Both the position numbers and the translations under genes were made by a program. A DNA stretch of 5,624 nt, from assembly GCA_913053915.1 (NCBI GenBank), contig CAJXGP010000169.1:1-5624 (forward strand), in the 5' to 3' direction. The DNA comes from an uncultured Ignavibacteriales bacterium (GTDB lineage Bacteria; Bacteroidota; Ignavibacteria; Ignavibacteriales; Ignavibacteriaceae). The notes beneath the pieces were generated by a model. The model was given only the letters and a program-made list of their open reading frames with translations, had not been told where the DNA came from and ran no database searches. Shown here piece by piece: positions 1 to 5,624 of the stretch (positions within the stretch are counted from its first letter, which is position 1; every line of letters begins with the position of its first letter).

Positions 1-19
1 AAAACATCACCGCCTCTAT

Positions 20-54
20 TTATGTATGACAAACATAATGTATGTCATGCATAA
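20..54. repeat. 12-bp inverted repeat (hairpin) downstream of the amidotransferase gene
   Basis: TTATGTATGACA (20-31) pairs with TGTCATGCATAA (43-54) over 12 positions with one G-T wobble and an 11-nt loop. It lies 120 nt beyond the stop codon of the minus-strand amidotransferase gene. No T-run follows on either strand, so it is a poor rho-independent terminator. It could be an operator-like palindrome, an mRNA 3'-end structure or a small repeat. The pairing is seen directly and the role is unknown. The rest of 1-173 is AT-rich and shows nothing else I can name. Confidence 0.45.
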
Positions 55-173
55 TATCAAATTTATAATTAATAACATGTATTTTTAGTTTATTCTCCAA
101 ACAGTAAAATAGTCTTTTGCCTTCGATTTATTATCTAAAAACAAACGTTTTGAAAATTAAACAAGAGTATTAT

Positions 174-875
174 CTACTTGGGAAACCTGCTTGCCAACTT
201 GTCAAGTATAACCGACATGAATTTATTATTCATTGATATCAGTTCCCTCTGTTGTAATATTTCTTCTCCGGTTTGAACATATTTATCTTTTATCAGTTCA
301 ATTTTTCCTTTTCTTACCATTGCGTGCAAAGAATTTCCGGTTACCTCAAGATGAAATTGCAGAGCTAAAACTTTTTCATTATACACAAATGCCTGATTTG
401 CGCATGCTTCACTTTCGGCGAGGTGAATCGCACCATTCGGAAGATCAAATGTATCACCGTGCCATTGTAACGTTCTCAATTGATCCGGTAAACCGGAAAA
501 GAGAAAGTTTTGTTTTCCCTGAGCCGTAGGATGAATATCCAACCATCCGATCTCTTTGCACTTATTCGGATACACATCGGCGCTTAATGAAGAAGCAATT
601 AATTGCGAGCCGAGACAAATTCCAAGTACTATCTTTCCGCTTCCGATTGATTTTTTAATAAATTCTTTTTCCTCCTTAAGCCATGAGAATTTTCCTTCTT
701 CATAAACACCCATTGGTCCGCCCATAATTATCAACCAGTCGAATTCGGATATATCAGGTAATTTATATTTTTCAAAAAAGTTTGTCTTTTTAAAATTATA
801 ATTATGTTTTGCAACCCATGTTTCAATGTAACCAGGTGTTTCAAATGGTACATGAAGAAAAAATTGTATATTCAT
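174..875 (-). CDS. Class I glutamine amidotransferase (GMP synthase-like, stand-alone)
   Basis: A 233-residue cytosolic protein of the type 1 glutamine amidotransferase (GATase1) family, which releases ammonia from glutamine through a Cys-His-Glu triad. The visible landmarks are the oxyanion-loop segment IIMGGPMGVYEE (49-60), the nucleophile elbow GICLGSQ with Cys87, the WHGDTFDLP segment (138-146) typical of GMP-synthase-like amidotransferases, and LQFHLEV with His175 and Glu177. Length and motif order fit a complete stand-alone domain. There is no fused synthetase domain, so the ammonia acceptor is unknown. The elbow is GICLGSQ, not the GICNGFQ of PurQ, so it is not the PurL partner subunit. 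The start is fixed by a strong Shine-Dalgarno 7 nt upstream. The gene is divergent from purL across a 745-nt gap and has no operon partner here. Family assignment is firm; the substrate is not known. Confidence 0.9.
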   Translation of the reverse strand: MNIQFFLHVPFETPGYIETWVAKHNYNFKKTNFFEKYKLPDISEFDWLIIMGGPMGVYEEGKFSWLKEEKEFIKKSIGSGKIVLGICLGSQLIASSLSADVYPNKCKEIGWLDIHPTAQGKQNFLFSGLPDQLRTLQWHGDTFDLPNGAIHLAESEACANQAFVYNEKVLALQFHLEVTGNSLHAMVRKGKIELIKDKYVQTGEEILQQRELISMNNKFMSVILDKLASRFPK

Positions 876-882
876 TAATCAA

Positions 883-888
883 CTCCTT
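883..888 (-). promoter_or_regulatory. Ribosome binding site of the amidotransferase gene
   Basis: On the minus strand AAGGAG stands 7 nt before the ATG at 875-873. It is the strongest Shine-Dalgarno in the window and supports this start codon. Confidence 0.75.
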
Positions 889-915
889 TAAATAAATTTG
901 TTTTGTTATGTAATA

Positions 916-944
916 ATTATATTTTTTTCAGACCAATACCTAAA
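916..944 (-). promoter_or_regulatory. Possible promoter of the amidotransferase gene
   Basis: A perfect TATAAT lies on the minus strand at 921-916, about 40 nt upstream of the ATG. The hexamer 17 nt further upstream, TTTAGG (944-939), matches a -35 box poorly. In DNA this AT-rich a TATAAT can arise by chance, so this is only a candidate. Confidence 0.25.
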
Positions 945-984
945 TTAAGCAAGTGTTAATGTAAGCTTAATAAAACCCTTGTAA

Positions 985-1240
985 GATTGCCACGTTTCGC
1001 TTGCGCTTCTCATAATAACAATCAAGAATCGCTCGATTTAGATAATAGTTAAAATGTATCTTTATCTGAAATATAAGTATCAAATTAAAATTAATCCGGT
1101 TCCGAAAGAAATTTTTCAGTCACTTCGTTCTTTCAAAAGGAATGACCTTTTTTCCCCCATTCGTTTCTACGAAGATGATTAATCTCCGGTTTAGAAGGAA
1201 ATTTCGAACTCTCTCCTTCCTACCATTCTAAAAAACAAAA
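985..1240. repeat. Tract of degenerate short hairpin repeats (REP-like)
   Basis: Several short inverted repeats follow each other: GAAAGAA/TTCTTTC (1104-1110 with 1128-1134), TTCGT/ACGAA (1160-1164 with 1169-1173) and TTTAGAA/TTCTAAA (1190-1196 with 1226-1232). The wording, such as GATTGCCACG (986-995) and CAGTCACTTCG (1117-1127) leading into GGAATGACC, resembles the degenerate interspersed intergenic repeats often seen in Bacteroidota genomes. That resemblance is from memory. Copy number cannot be judged from one window. Confidence 0.35.
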
Positions 1241-1248
1241 TAACTTCT

Positions 1249-1316
1249 TGTTATGTATCTTATTGAATATGTTTCCCTTGAATAGGTATTTTTATTACTA
1301 TTCACTATACATAACA
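1249..1316. repeat. Nested inverted repeat
   Basis: A perfect 10-bp inverted repeat, TGTTATGTAT (1249-1258) with ATACATAACA (1307-1316), encloses a second one, TGAATAG (1279-1285) with CTATTCA (1298-1304), which continues inward by two pairs after a bulged G. The whole could fold as a long stem with an internal loop. It has no T-run and no coding capacity. It may be a small palindromic element, a structured RNA or a paired operator. Confidence 0.45.
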
Positions 1317-1321
1317 CGACA

Positions 1322-1362
1322 AGCTGCAAATTAAAAAATATTATTGCCGCGCATTTGCGGCT
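1322..1362 (+). other. Two overlapping, mutually exclusive hairpins
   Basis: AGCTGCAAAT (1322-1331) can pair with ATTTGCGGCT (1353-1362) over 10 bp with one G-U. Alternatively, GCCGC (1346-1350) pairs with GCGGC (1357-1361) in a tight GC-rich hairpin. Both use 1357-1361, so only one can form at a time. The sequence after it, TAATCCTTTTAC, has only a short T-run. On the minus strand the GC hairpin is followed by AATAATATTTTTTAATTTG, a better terminator tail, but no gene upstream on that strand would need it. Confidence 0.35.
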
Positions 1363-1584
1363 AATCCTTTTACAAAAAAAATTTAACTTATAATACTATG
1401 GTATCTATCTCTAAAGTGAAGTTTTTAAAAAATAGCATTCAAATAAGAACTTGAAGGGTGAACTTTTTGGATACACCTTGTTTATACAATTGCTTTTTTA
1501 ATAATGGCTGTTATTTAAAAATAGGATTGTTTGATGTATTCCGATTTTTCCTTGCTTCTGATTAAAGTATTATATTTATGATTA

Positions 1585-1592
1585 TAATTTTG
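1585..1592 (+). promoter_or_regulatory. Possible Bacteroidota-type -7 box upstream of purL
   Basis: TAATTTTG fits the TAnnTTTG -7 consensus of Bacteroidota promoters and would give a leader of about 25 nt that still includes the ribosome binding site. No TTTG is seen at the usual -33 distance, so this is weak. Confidence 0.2.
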
Positions 1593-1603
1593 AAATTTTT
1601 GAG

Positions 1604-1610
1604 AAGGAAG
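1604..1610 (+). promoter_or_regulatory. Ribosome binding site of purL
   Basis: AAGGAAG lies 10 nt before the ATG at 1621. Together with the [11 protein letters not shown] start typical of the family it supports this start. Confidence 0.55.
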
Positions 1611-1620
1611 AATTAAATAA

Positions 1621-2238
1621 ATGCACGAACCTGAAGTAACTTTGGAATTAGCTATAACGCATGGATTAACGGAAGAAGAGTATGAAAGGATTATTAAAAT
1701 ATTAGGGAGAGTGCCTACTTTCACTGAGCTGGGAATTTTCAGTGTGATGTGGAGTGAACATTGTAGTTATAAGAATTCAATAGCATTATTGAAAACACTG
1801 CCGCGAGATGGAAGCAGGCTTTTGGTAAGTGCGGGAGAAGAAAATGCAGGGTTAGTTGATATTGGAGATGATTTAGTGATAGCTTTTAAGATTGAAAGTC
1901 ATAATCATCCTTCCGCTGTTGAACCATATCAAGGTGCTGCCACAGGAGTAGGAGGAATAATGAGGGATATTTTTACGATGGGCGCTCGTCCAATTGCTTC
2001 ACTTAATTCGTTGAGATTCGGCTCTCTTAATGACGCCAAAACACGTTATTTATTTGATGGTGTAGTCAGGGGAATCGGCGATTACGGAAATAGTTTTGGG
2101 GTTCCTACTGTTGCCGGTGAGGTTTATTTTGATGAATCATACCAAGGTAATCCCCTCGTTAATGCAATGGCTGTTGGAATAGTGAATAAGAATCATATTG
2201 CAAATTCCGTTTCGAAAGAGAAGATGATTTATATTTAA
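1621..2238 (+). CDS. purL: PurL N-terminal part (phosphoribosylformylglycinamidine synthase subunit II), interrupted
   Basis: A 205-codon frame covering the first N-terminal AIRS-like domain of small-type PurL, the synthetase subunit that converts FGAR to FGAM with ATP and glutamine-derived ammonia in de novo purine synthesis. Visible motifs are EPEVTLELA (3-11), the active-site WSEHCSYK (44-51, His47), [14 protein letters not shown] (70-83), [23 protein letters not shown] (91-113, written here only by its limits and core HNHPS), [11 protein letters not shown] (114-124) and YGNSFGVPT (155-163). Identity to PurL holds to about Lys199. The last six residues, EKMIYI, come from inserted DNA that then gives TAA at 2236. 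Small-type PurL normally has about 740 residues, so this is barely a quarter. The missing remainder starts again in the same frame downstream. Alone this part cannot make a full active site. It might act only if it pairs with the downstream product. Confidence 0.9.
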   Translation: MHEPEVTLELAITHGLTEEEYERIIKILGRVPTFTELGIFSVMWSEHCSYKNSIALLKTLPRDGSRLLVSAGEENAGLVDIGDDLVIAFKIESHNHPSAVEPYQGAATGVGGIMRDIFTMGARPIASLNSLRFGSLNDAKTRYLFDGVVRGIGDYGNSFGVPTVAGEVYFDESYQGNPLVNAMAVGIVNKNHIANSVSKEKMIYI

Positions 2239-2322
2239 GTGATATTTCTCCTTTAGGAGTTCCTTTTAACAGTTTAAGAGGAAACACCAATGAGATTATT
2301 AAAAATGAAAAGAATAATTATA
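2218..2322 (+). other. About 105-nt insert interrupting purL
   Basis: PurL similarity stops at about Lys199 (codon 2215-2217) and resumes at about Ala codon 2323. Joining those codons gives the linker length of the family (19 residues between the GIV and VGSS motifs, as in remembered B. subtilis and Chlorobium PurL). The intervening 105 nt equal 35 codons, so the frame is kept, but TAA 2236, TAG 2254 and TAA 2272 end translation. The -1 frame is open from 2190 to 2408, and over the insert it reads as protein-like, including [17 protein letters not shown] (2238-2288). ATGATT occurs at 2224-2229 and 2341-2346, a possible short homology or target duplication. It is not a recognisable IS or intein. 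Boundaries are uncertain by several codons. Confidence 0.7.
2277..2281 (+). promoter_or_regulatory. Ribosome-binding-like site before the internal purL start
   Basis: AGAGG lies 8 nt before the ATG at 2290, within the inserted DNA. It could allow re-initiation after the TAA at 2272 and translation of the C-terminal PurL part. The match is partial. Confidence 0.35.
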
Positions 2323-3948
2323 GCAATTGGTATTTTTATTATGATTGTGGGCTCATCAACAGGACGAGACGGAATTCATGGTGCTACTTTCGCTTCCGAA
2401 GAAATTTCTGAAAAATCAGAATTGAAGAGACCATCTGTGCAGGTGGGTGATCCCTTTACTGAAAAACTACTTCTTGAAGCTACTCTTGAAATAATAAAAA
2501 AGGGTTGGCTGATAGGGATACAAGATATGGGTGCGGCCGGTATTTCATGCTCAATTTCGGAAATGAGTGCAAAAGGCAATTCAGGCATGTTGATAAATTT
2601 GGATAAGGTACCTTTACGCGAAACGAATATGTCTGCTTATGAGATAATGCTTTCCGAAAGTCAAGAAAGAATGCTTTGTACTGTTAAAAAAGGTTATGAG
2701 AAAAAAGTTAAGGAAATATTTGAGAAATGGGACCTTGTTTGTGAAATAATAGGTGAAGTAACAGATGATGAGAAACTGGTTGTGCTTCGAAATGGAAAAA
2801 TAAAAGCTGAAATACCTCCGTTTGAGCTGGTATTAGGCGGCGGCGCACCGGTTTATATCAGGGAATCGAAAGAACCGGTATATTTAAAAACGGCAAGAGC
2901 ATTTGATATCTCATCTCTTGAAGATCCGGTTGATATGAAAAAAACATTTTTAAAAGTTTTCTCATCACCCAACATTGTCTCTAAAAAATGGGTCTATGAA
3001 CAATACGATTCAATGGTTCGTACAAGTACAATAGTTGGACCCGGATGCGACTCGGCAGTGATTTATATTAAAGATACAAATAAAGCCCTTGCCGTGAAGA
3101 CTGATTGTAATTCAAGATATATATATTTGAACCCGAAAGAAGGTACGAAAATAGCTGTTGCCGAATCCGCCAGAAATATAGTTTGTTCGGGCGGTGTTCC
3201 ATTAGCCATAACCAACTGTTTGAATTTCGGCAATCCGTATAAACCTGAAAAGTACTGGCAATTCAAAGAGTCAATTGCGGGGATGAGCGAAGCTTGTAAG
3301 TTTTTTAATACACCGGTTACAGGTGGTAATGTTAGCTTTTATAATGAATCACCTAATACGGCGGTATATCCTACTCCCACGATAGGAATGGTTGGCCTTG
3401 TAGAGAACTTGGAAAATGTAACTACTTCTTATTTTAAGTCGGACGGCGATTTAATTTATGTATTAGGTGAAGACTTTGAGGAAATCGGCGGAAGCGAGTA
3501 TTTGAAAATTATTCATAATAAAGTTGTTGGGGATGCACCTAGAATAAGTTTGAGTGTTGAAAAGAAACTACAAGACGCGTTGCTTACAGCAATTAGAGAA
3601 AAGTTTGTTAAATCTGCGCACGATATTTCCGAGGGTGGGATTATATGTGCTTTGGCAGAATGTTGTATAATTAACGAAAATAAAAAGATAGGCGTCAATG
3701 TAAAAATTCCTGTTAAAAGCAGAAAGGATTTTTCATATTTCTCAGAAAGTCAGTCAAGAATTATTGTATCCGTAGCCGGAAATGATAGAAAAAGGTTCGA
3801 AGGATTATTGAACGAATTTCAACAACCGTTTAATTTAATTGGAAAAACAGGTGGCAGTCGTGTAGTATTTAATGATGTTGTCGAATTTGACGTCGAGGAT
3901 TTAGCTGATATATACTATAATACAATATCCAGAATTATGAATGTTTAA
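2290..3948 (+). CDS. purL: PurL C-terminal part (phosphoribosylformylglycinamidine synthase subunit II), interrupted
   Basis: A 552-codon frame, in the same frame as the upstream part, holding the rest of PurL: first C-terminal AIRS domain, then the second N- and C-terminal AIRS pair. Motifs are GSSTGRDGIHGATFAS (21-36), QVGDPFTEKLLLEA (51-64), GIQDMGAAG (76-84), SESQERML (122-129), DCNSRYIYL (272-280), a NIVCSGG then CLNFGNP stretch, GGNVSFYNES, YPTPTIGMVG, SAHDISEGG (442-450) and FSESQSR (484-490). The first 11 residues derive from inserted DNA and residues 12-18 are the divergent linker. The hydrophobic start MRLLKMKRIIIAIG resembles a signal peptide only by accident. No other stop or frameshift is present over 541 PurL codons, so the damage is recent or the part is still made. 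Joined to the upstream part without the insert it gives about 740 residues. The 2290 ATG is the first available start and has a weak RBS. The product would need PurS and PurQ, which are not in the window. Confidence 0.9.
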   Translation: MRLLKMKRIIIAIGIFIMIVGSSTGRDGIHGATFASEEISEKSELKRPSVQVGDPFTEKLLLEATLEIIKKGWLIGIQDMGAAGISCSISEMSAKGNSGMLINLDKVPLRETNMSAYEIMLSESQERMLCTVKKGYEKKVKEIFEKWDLVCEIIGEVTDDEKLVVLRNGKIKAEIPPFELVLGGGAPVYIRESKEPVYLKTARAFDISSLEDPVDMKKTFLKVFSSPNIVSKKWVYEQYDSMVRTSTIVGPGCDSAVIYIKDTNKALAVKTDCNSRYIYLNPKEGTKIAVAESARNIVCSGGVPLAITNCLNFGNPYKPEKYWQFKESIAGMSEACKFFNTPVTGGNVSFYNESPNTAVYPTPTIGMVGLVENLENVTTSYFKSDGDLIYVLGEDFEEIGGSEYLKIIHNKVVGDAPRISLSVEKKLQDALLTAIREKFVKSAHDISEGGIICALAECCIINENKKIGVNVKIPVKSRKDFSYFSESQSRIIVSVAGNDRKRFEGLLNEFQQPFNLIGKTGGSRVVFNDVVEFDVEDLADIYYNTISRIMNV

Positions 3949-4903
3949 TGTTAAGATTACAGATATTATAAAAAACTTTAAATTATTTGCCTTATTTCGC
4001 AAGTATCGAAATTACTTACATTATAAATCCTCATATCATAAAGCTAGAGTCTTTATTAAGCATTATGGGGGAGGGTTGATTAACCGCATTGATGAGCATC
4101 ATGTTTTTTTGCTTGCCGGCGGCTTAGCCTTTTCTATTTTTATTTGCATAATCCCTTTTATGCTGATTATGTTTTATATATTGGGGAATATACTCGATTC
4201 TACCAATATGCAATTGCAAGTAAATGCTTTTATTGAAACTATCATACCTTATTCAAAATATGCGGAGTTTGTGAGAAACATAATCTTTACAAGAATAAAT
4301 GAAGTTATTGAGTATAAAAACATTGCCGGAATCATAGGTGCATTTGGATTGTTTTTTGCAGCAAGCGGCTTATTCAGCAGCATGCGGACAATATTAAACA
4401 GGGTATTTGATATAGAAACGAATGTCCATTTTTTAATCGGTAAATTAAAAGATTTTGCTCTTGTGTTGATGGTTATTCTGATTTTCTTTGTCGCTACTGT
4501 TTTAACTCCCGTTATTGATTTTTTCAGACAAGCCGCTCAGAATTTCGAAAGTTTAAATTTTTTGAATCTGAGCATTTTCGGACATCTATTATTTTCTCTT
4601 GTCTCATTAATAATAATTTTTATTGTCTTTGCAATTCTTTATGTCACGGTTCCTATAAGAAAATTAGGGAAGCATGCAACTTTGATTAGCGCTTTGTGGG
4701 CTTCAATTTTGTGGGAAGGCGCTAAACAAATATTCGGTTATTATCTTCACCATTTTACAACCTTCGGTAGAATTTACGGCACGTATGCTCTGGTTATTGT
4801 AGTAGCATTTTGGATATATTATTCGTCTATCGTTTTTATAATAGGCGCTGAAATTGGAAGATTGTATACAGAAAGAAAAAATTTAGAGGAAGATAATATT
4901 TGA
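3941..4903 (+). CDS. YihY/virulence factor BrkB family inner-membrane protein
   Basis: A 320-residue integral membrane protein of the YihY/BrkB family (UPF0761), formerly mislabelled ribonuclease BN; its biochemical role is not established. It has a basic cytoplasmic N-terminus of about 50 residues, then six hydrophobic segments at about 57-82, 128-146, 171-195, 212-236, 245-265 and 283-304, and a short charged tail. Family landmarks are the first-helix motif LAGGLAFSIFICIIPFML (58-75), GLFSSMRTILNRVFDI (143-158) and the last-helix FWIYYSSIVFIIGAEIGR (290-307). Length is normal and the frame is intact. The ATG lies inside the last codons of purL and overlaps by 8 nt with no good RBS, so translation is probably coupled to purL. 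If the purL stop codons cause polarity, this gene would suffer too, unless translation restarts at 2290. The physiological link to purine synthesis is not evident. Confidence 0.88.
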   Translation: MFNVKITDIIKNFKLFALFRKYRNYLHYKSSYHKARVFIKHYGGGLINRIDEHHVFLLAGGLAFSIFICIIPFMLIMFYILGNILDSTNMQLQVNAFIETIIPYSKYAEFVRNIIFTRINEVIEYKNIAGIIGAFGLFFAASGLFSSMRTILNRVFDIETNVHFLIGKLKDFALVLMVILIFFVATVLTPVIDFFRQAAQNFESLNFLNLSIFGHLLFSLVSLIIIFIVFAILYVTVPIRKLGKHATLISALWASILWEGAKQIFGYYLHHFTTFGRIYGTYALVIVVAFWIYYSSIVFIIGAEIGRLYTERKNLEEDNI

Positions 4904-5085
4904 TAATATTCCTATTTCCGCCAATTACAATACCCATTTATATATAGGAATTCAAGTAAAGAATATTTTTTGTATCAATTTGTTTTAGAATAGTTTTATG
5001 TAGAATTTTATTACTATATAAGTTTTTATATTTTCAATAAAACAAATAATAATGATTTTAATAATTTATTTAATGAGTGTTTCCT

Positions 5086-5624
5086 ATGGATATAAATACA
5101 ATAAGAGAATATTTTCCTTATTTGAAAAAGGGTAAAATTTATTTTAACCACGCTGCTACTGCGCCGATGTCGGTTCCGTTAATAAGAGAGTTAAATAAAG
5201 TTTTAACCGGAAAAAGTGAAAGTAATATTGACAATTACCCGGAATTTTTAACGGTAGTTGACGACACAAAATCAAAATTGGCATTGCTTATTAATACACA
5301 ACCGGATAGAATTGGATTCTTAGACAATACGTCCAACGGGATTAATATTCTTGCACAAGGTATTCCGTGGCGAAAAGGTGATAGGATACTTCTCAATAAT
5401 GTTGAATTTCCGGCAAATGTTTATCCTTTTCTTAACCTTAAAAACAAAGGCGTTGCCGTTGATTTTGTTAAATCGCGGAACGGAATTATTAACCTCACGG
5501 ACATTATTTCCGCAGTAACTGAGAAAACAAAGTTAATATCTATTAGCCTTGTTCAGTTTTTATCCGGTTTTAGAACTGATATTATTAAGCTTGGGAATTT
5601 TTGCAAAGAGCACGGCATTATTTT
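5086..5624 (+). CDS. Class V aminotransferase / cysteine desulfurase-like PLP enzyme (N-terminal part, cut by window end)
   Basis: An open frame of 179 complete codons that runs off the window. It matches the start of fold-type I, class V aminotransferases (selenocysteine lyase, isopenicillin-N epimerase and cysteine desulfurase relatives). Visible landmarks are the N-terminal YFNHAATAPMS (19-29), the cofactor phosphate-loop region NTSNGINILAQGIPW (81-95), the segment GDRILLNNVEFPANVYPFL (98-116) and SISLVQFLSGFRTDI (152-166), whose Gln157 corresponds to the conserved glutamine near the PLP ring. The PLP-binding Asp and the Schiff-base Lys lie beyond the window, so activity and substrate cannot be judged. 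The start has no clear Shine-Dalgarno (AATGAGTG lies a few nt upstream), but the protein begins where the family begins. The gene follows yihY after 182 nt of very AT-rich sequence, so it probably has its own promoter; I could not identify one with confidence. Confidence 0.85.
   Translation, partial: MDINTIREYFPYLKKGKIYFNHAATAPMSVPLIRELNKVLTGKSESNIDNYPEFLTVVDDTKSKLALLINTQPDRIGFLDNTSNGINILAQGIPWRKGDRILLNNVEFPANVYPFLNLKNKGVAVDFVKSRNGIINLTDIISAVTEKTKLISISLVQFLSGFRTDIIKLGNFCKEHGII

Larger units (their letters stand above)
876..1620. other. 745-nt intergenic region between divergent genes
   Basis: No open frame here has a start, ribosome binding site and protein-like composition that I would call a gene. 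The region holds leader sequence of the amidotransferase gene (876-950), a tract of short hairpin-forming sequences (about 985-1240), a nested inverted repeat (1249-1316), two competing hairpins (1322-1362) and the purL leader (up to 1620). Between 1363 and 1540 it is AT-rich, with only a weak stem AAGG(G)TG/CACCTT at 1454-1479. No tRNA, and no known riboswitch that I recognise, is present. For a gap between two ordinary genes it is long and unusually rich in inverted repeats. Confidence 0.6.

Noticed and set aside
233..529. Plus-strand frame of 98 codons opposite the amidotransferase gene.
   Set aside because: It is antisense to a well-supported gene, has no ribosome binding site and shows no recognisable motif.
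174..875. The amidotransferase could be PurQ, the glutaminase partner of PurL.
   Set aside because: The nucleophile elbow is GICLGSQ, not GICNGFQ. The PurQ N-terminal FPGSNCD and GGFSYGDYLR motifs are absent, and the WHGDTFDLP segment is typical of GMP-synthase-like stand-alone amidotransferases.
1346..1372. GCCGC/GCGGC hairpin as a rho-independent terminator on the plus strand.
   Set aside because: No gene ends upstream on the plus strand, and the following CCTTTTAC is too short and interrupted.
2236..2260. T4 gene 60-like translational bypass of the insert, helped by the small hairpin CTCC(TTTA)GGAG at 2249-2260.
   Set aside because: The hairpin is weak, and I see no matched take-off and landing codons of the required kind directly beside the stop. 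It remains speculative and is not claimed.
2218..2322. Intein or group I/II intron in purL.
   Set aside because: At about 105 nt it is far too short and has none of the splicing motifs or intron core structure. The stops rule out an intein.
2290..2350. Signal peptide on the 552-residue product (MRLLKMKRIIIAIGIFIMIVG).
   Set aside because: This hydrophobic stretch is the linker before GSSTGRDGIHG plus translated insert. PurL is cytosolic, so the resemblance is accidental.
4892..4910. AATATT...AATATT hairpin at the end of yihY as a terminator.
   Set aside because: The stem has only A-T pairs and no T-run follows. It is better read as a short tandem repeat (GATAATATT twice) in AT-rich DNA.
4980..5022. 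TTGTTT (4980-4985) with TAGAAT (5001-5006) or TATATA as a promoter for the aminotransferase gene.
   Set aside because: Spacing is 15 nt or much longer, and such hexamers are expected by chance in this AT-rich stretch.

Overview
The window is AT-rich (roughly one third G+C by eye) and reads like a member of the Bacteroidota/Chlorobiota group, most likely Ignavibacteria-like. The main reason is the PurL protein, which from memory follows the chlorobial form almost motif by motif. The taxonomic call is inference. No rRNA, tRNA, CRISPR array or recognisable insertion sequence was found.

Layout. Positions 1-173 are non-coding and hold a 12-bp inverted repeat. Positions 174-875 (minus strand) encode a GMP-synthase-like class I glutamine amidotransferase with a complete Cys-His-Glu triad and a strong Shine-Dalgarno. 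Positions 876-1620 form a 745-nt gap without a convincing gene. It contains a run of short hairpin-forming sequences resembling degenerate intergenic repeats (about 985-1240), a nested inverted repeat (1249-1316), and two overlapping, mutually exclusive hairpins (1322-1362). The gap ends in the leader of purL.

Positions 1621-3948 (plus strand) are purL, the large subunit of phosphoribosylformylglycinamidine synthase, but the gene is broken. An insert of about 105 nt (about 2218-2322, 35 codons) lies exactly in the linker between the first N-terminal and first C-terminal AIRS-like domains. It brings three in-frame stops (2236, 2254, 2272). Both flanks remain in the same reading frame. Removing the insert restores a protein of about 740 residues, the normal length of small-type PurL. 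Read in the -1 frame, the insert encodes a peptide that looks like a piece of an unrelated conserved protein. It also supplies a ribosome-binding-like sequence and an ATG (2290) directly before the C-terminal part. The locus is therefore either a fresh purL lesion or a PurL made as two polypeptides.

Positions 3941-4903 encode a YihY/BrkB-family membrane protein whose start overlaps the purL stop by 8 nt, so the two are probably co-transcribed and translationally coupled. From 5086 to the window end runs the N-terminal 179 codons of a class V aminotransferase/cysteine-desulfurase-like PLP enzyme, cut by the window edge.

The genes do not form one obvious pathway. The only clear metabolic assignment is the fourth step of de novo purine synthesis (PurL). 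Its partners PurS and PurQ are not in the window, and the nearby amidotransferase is not PurQ. The most interesting object is the interrupted purL.
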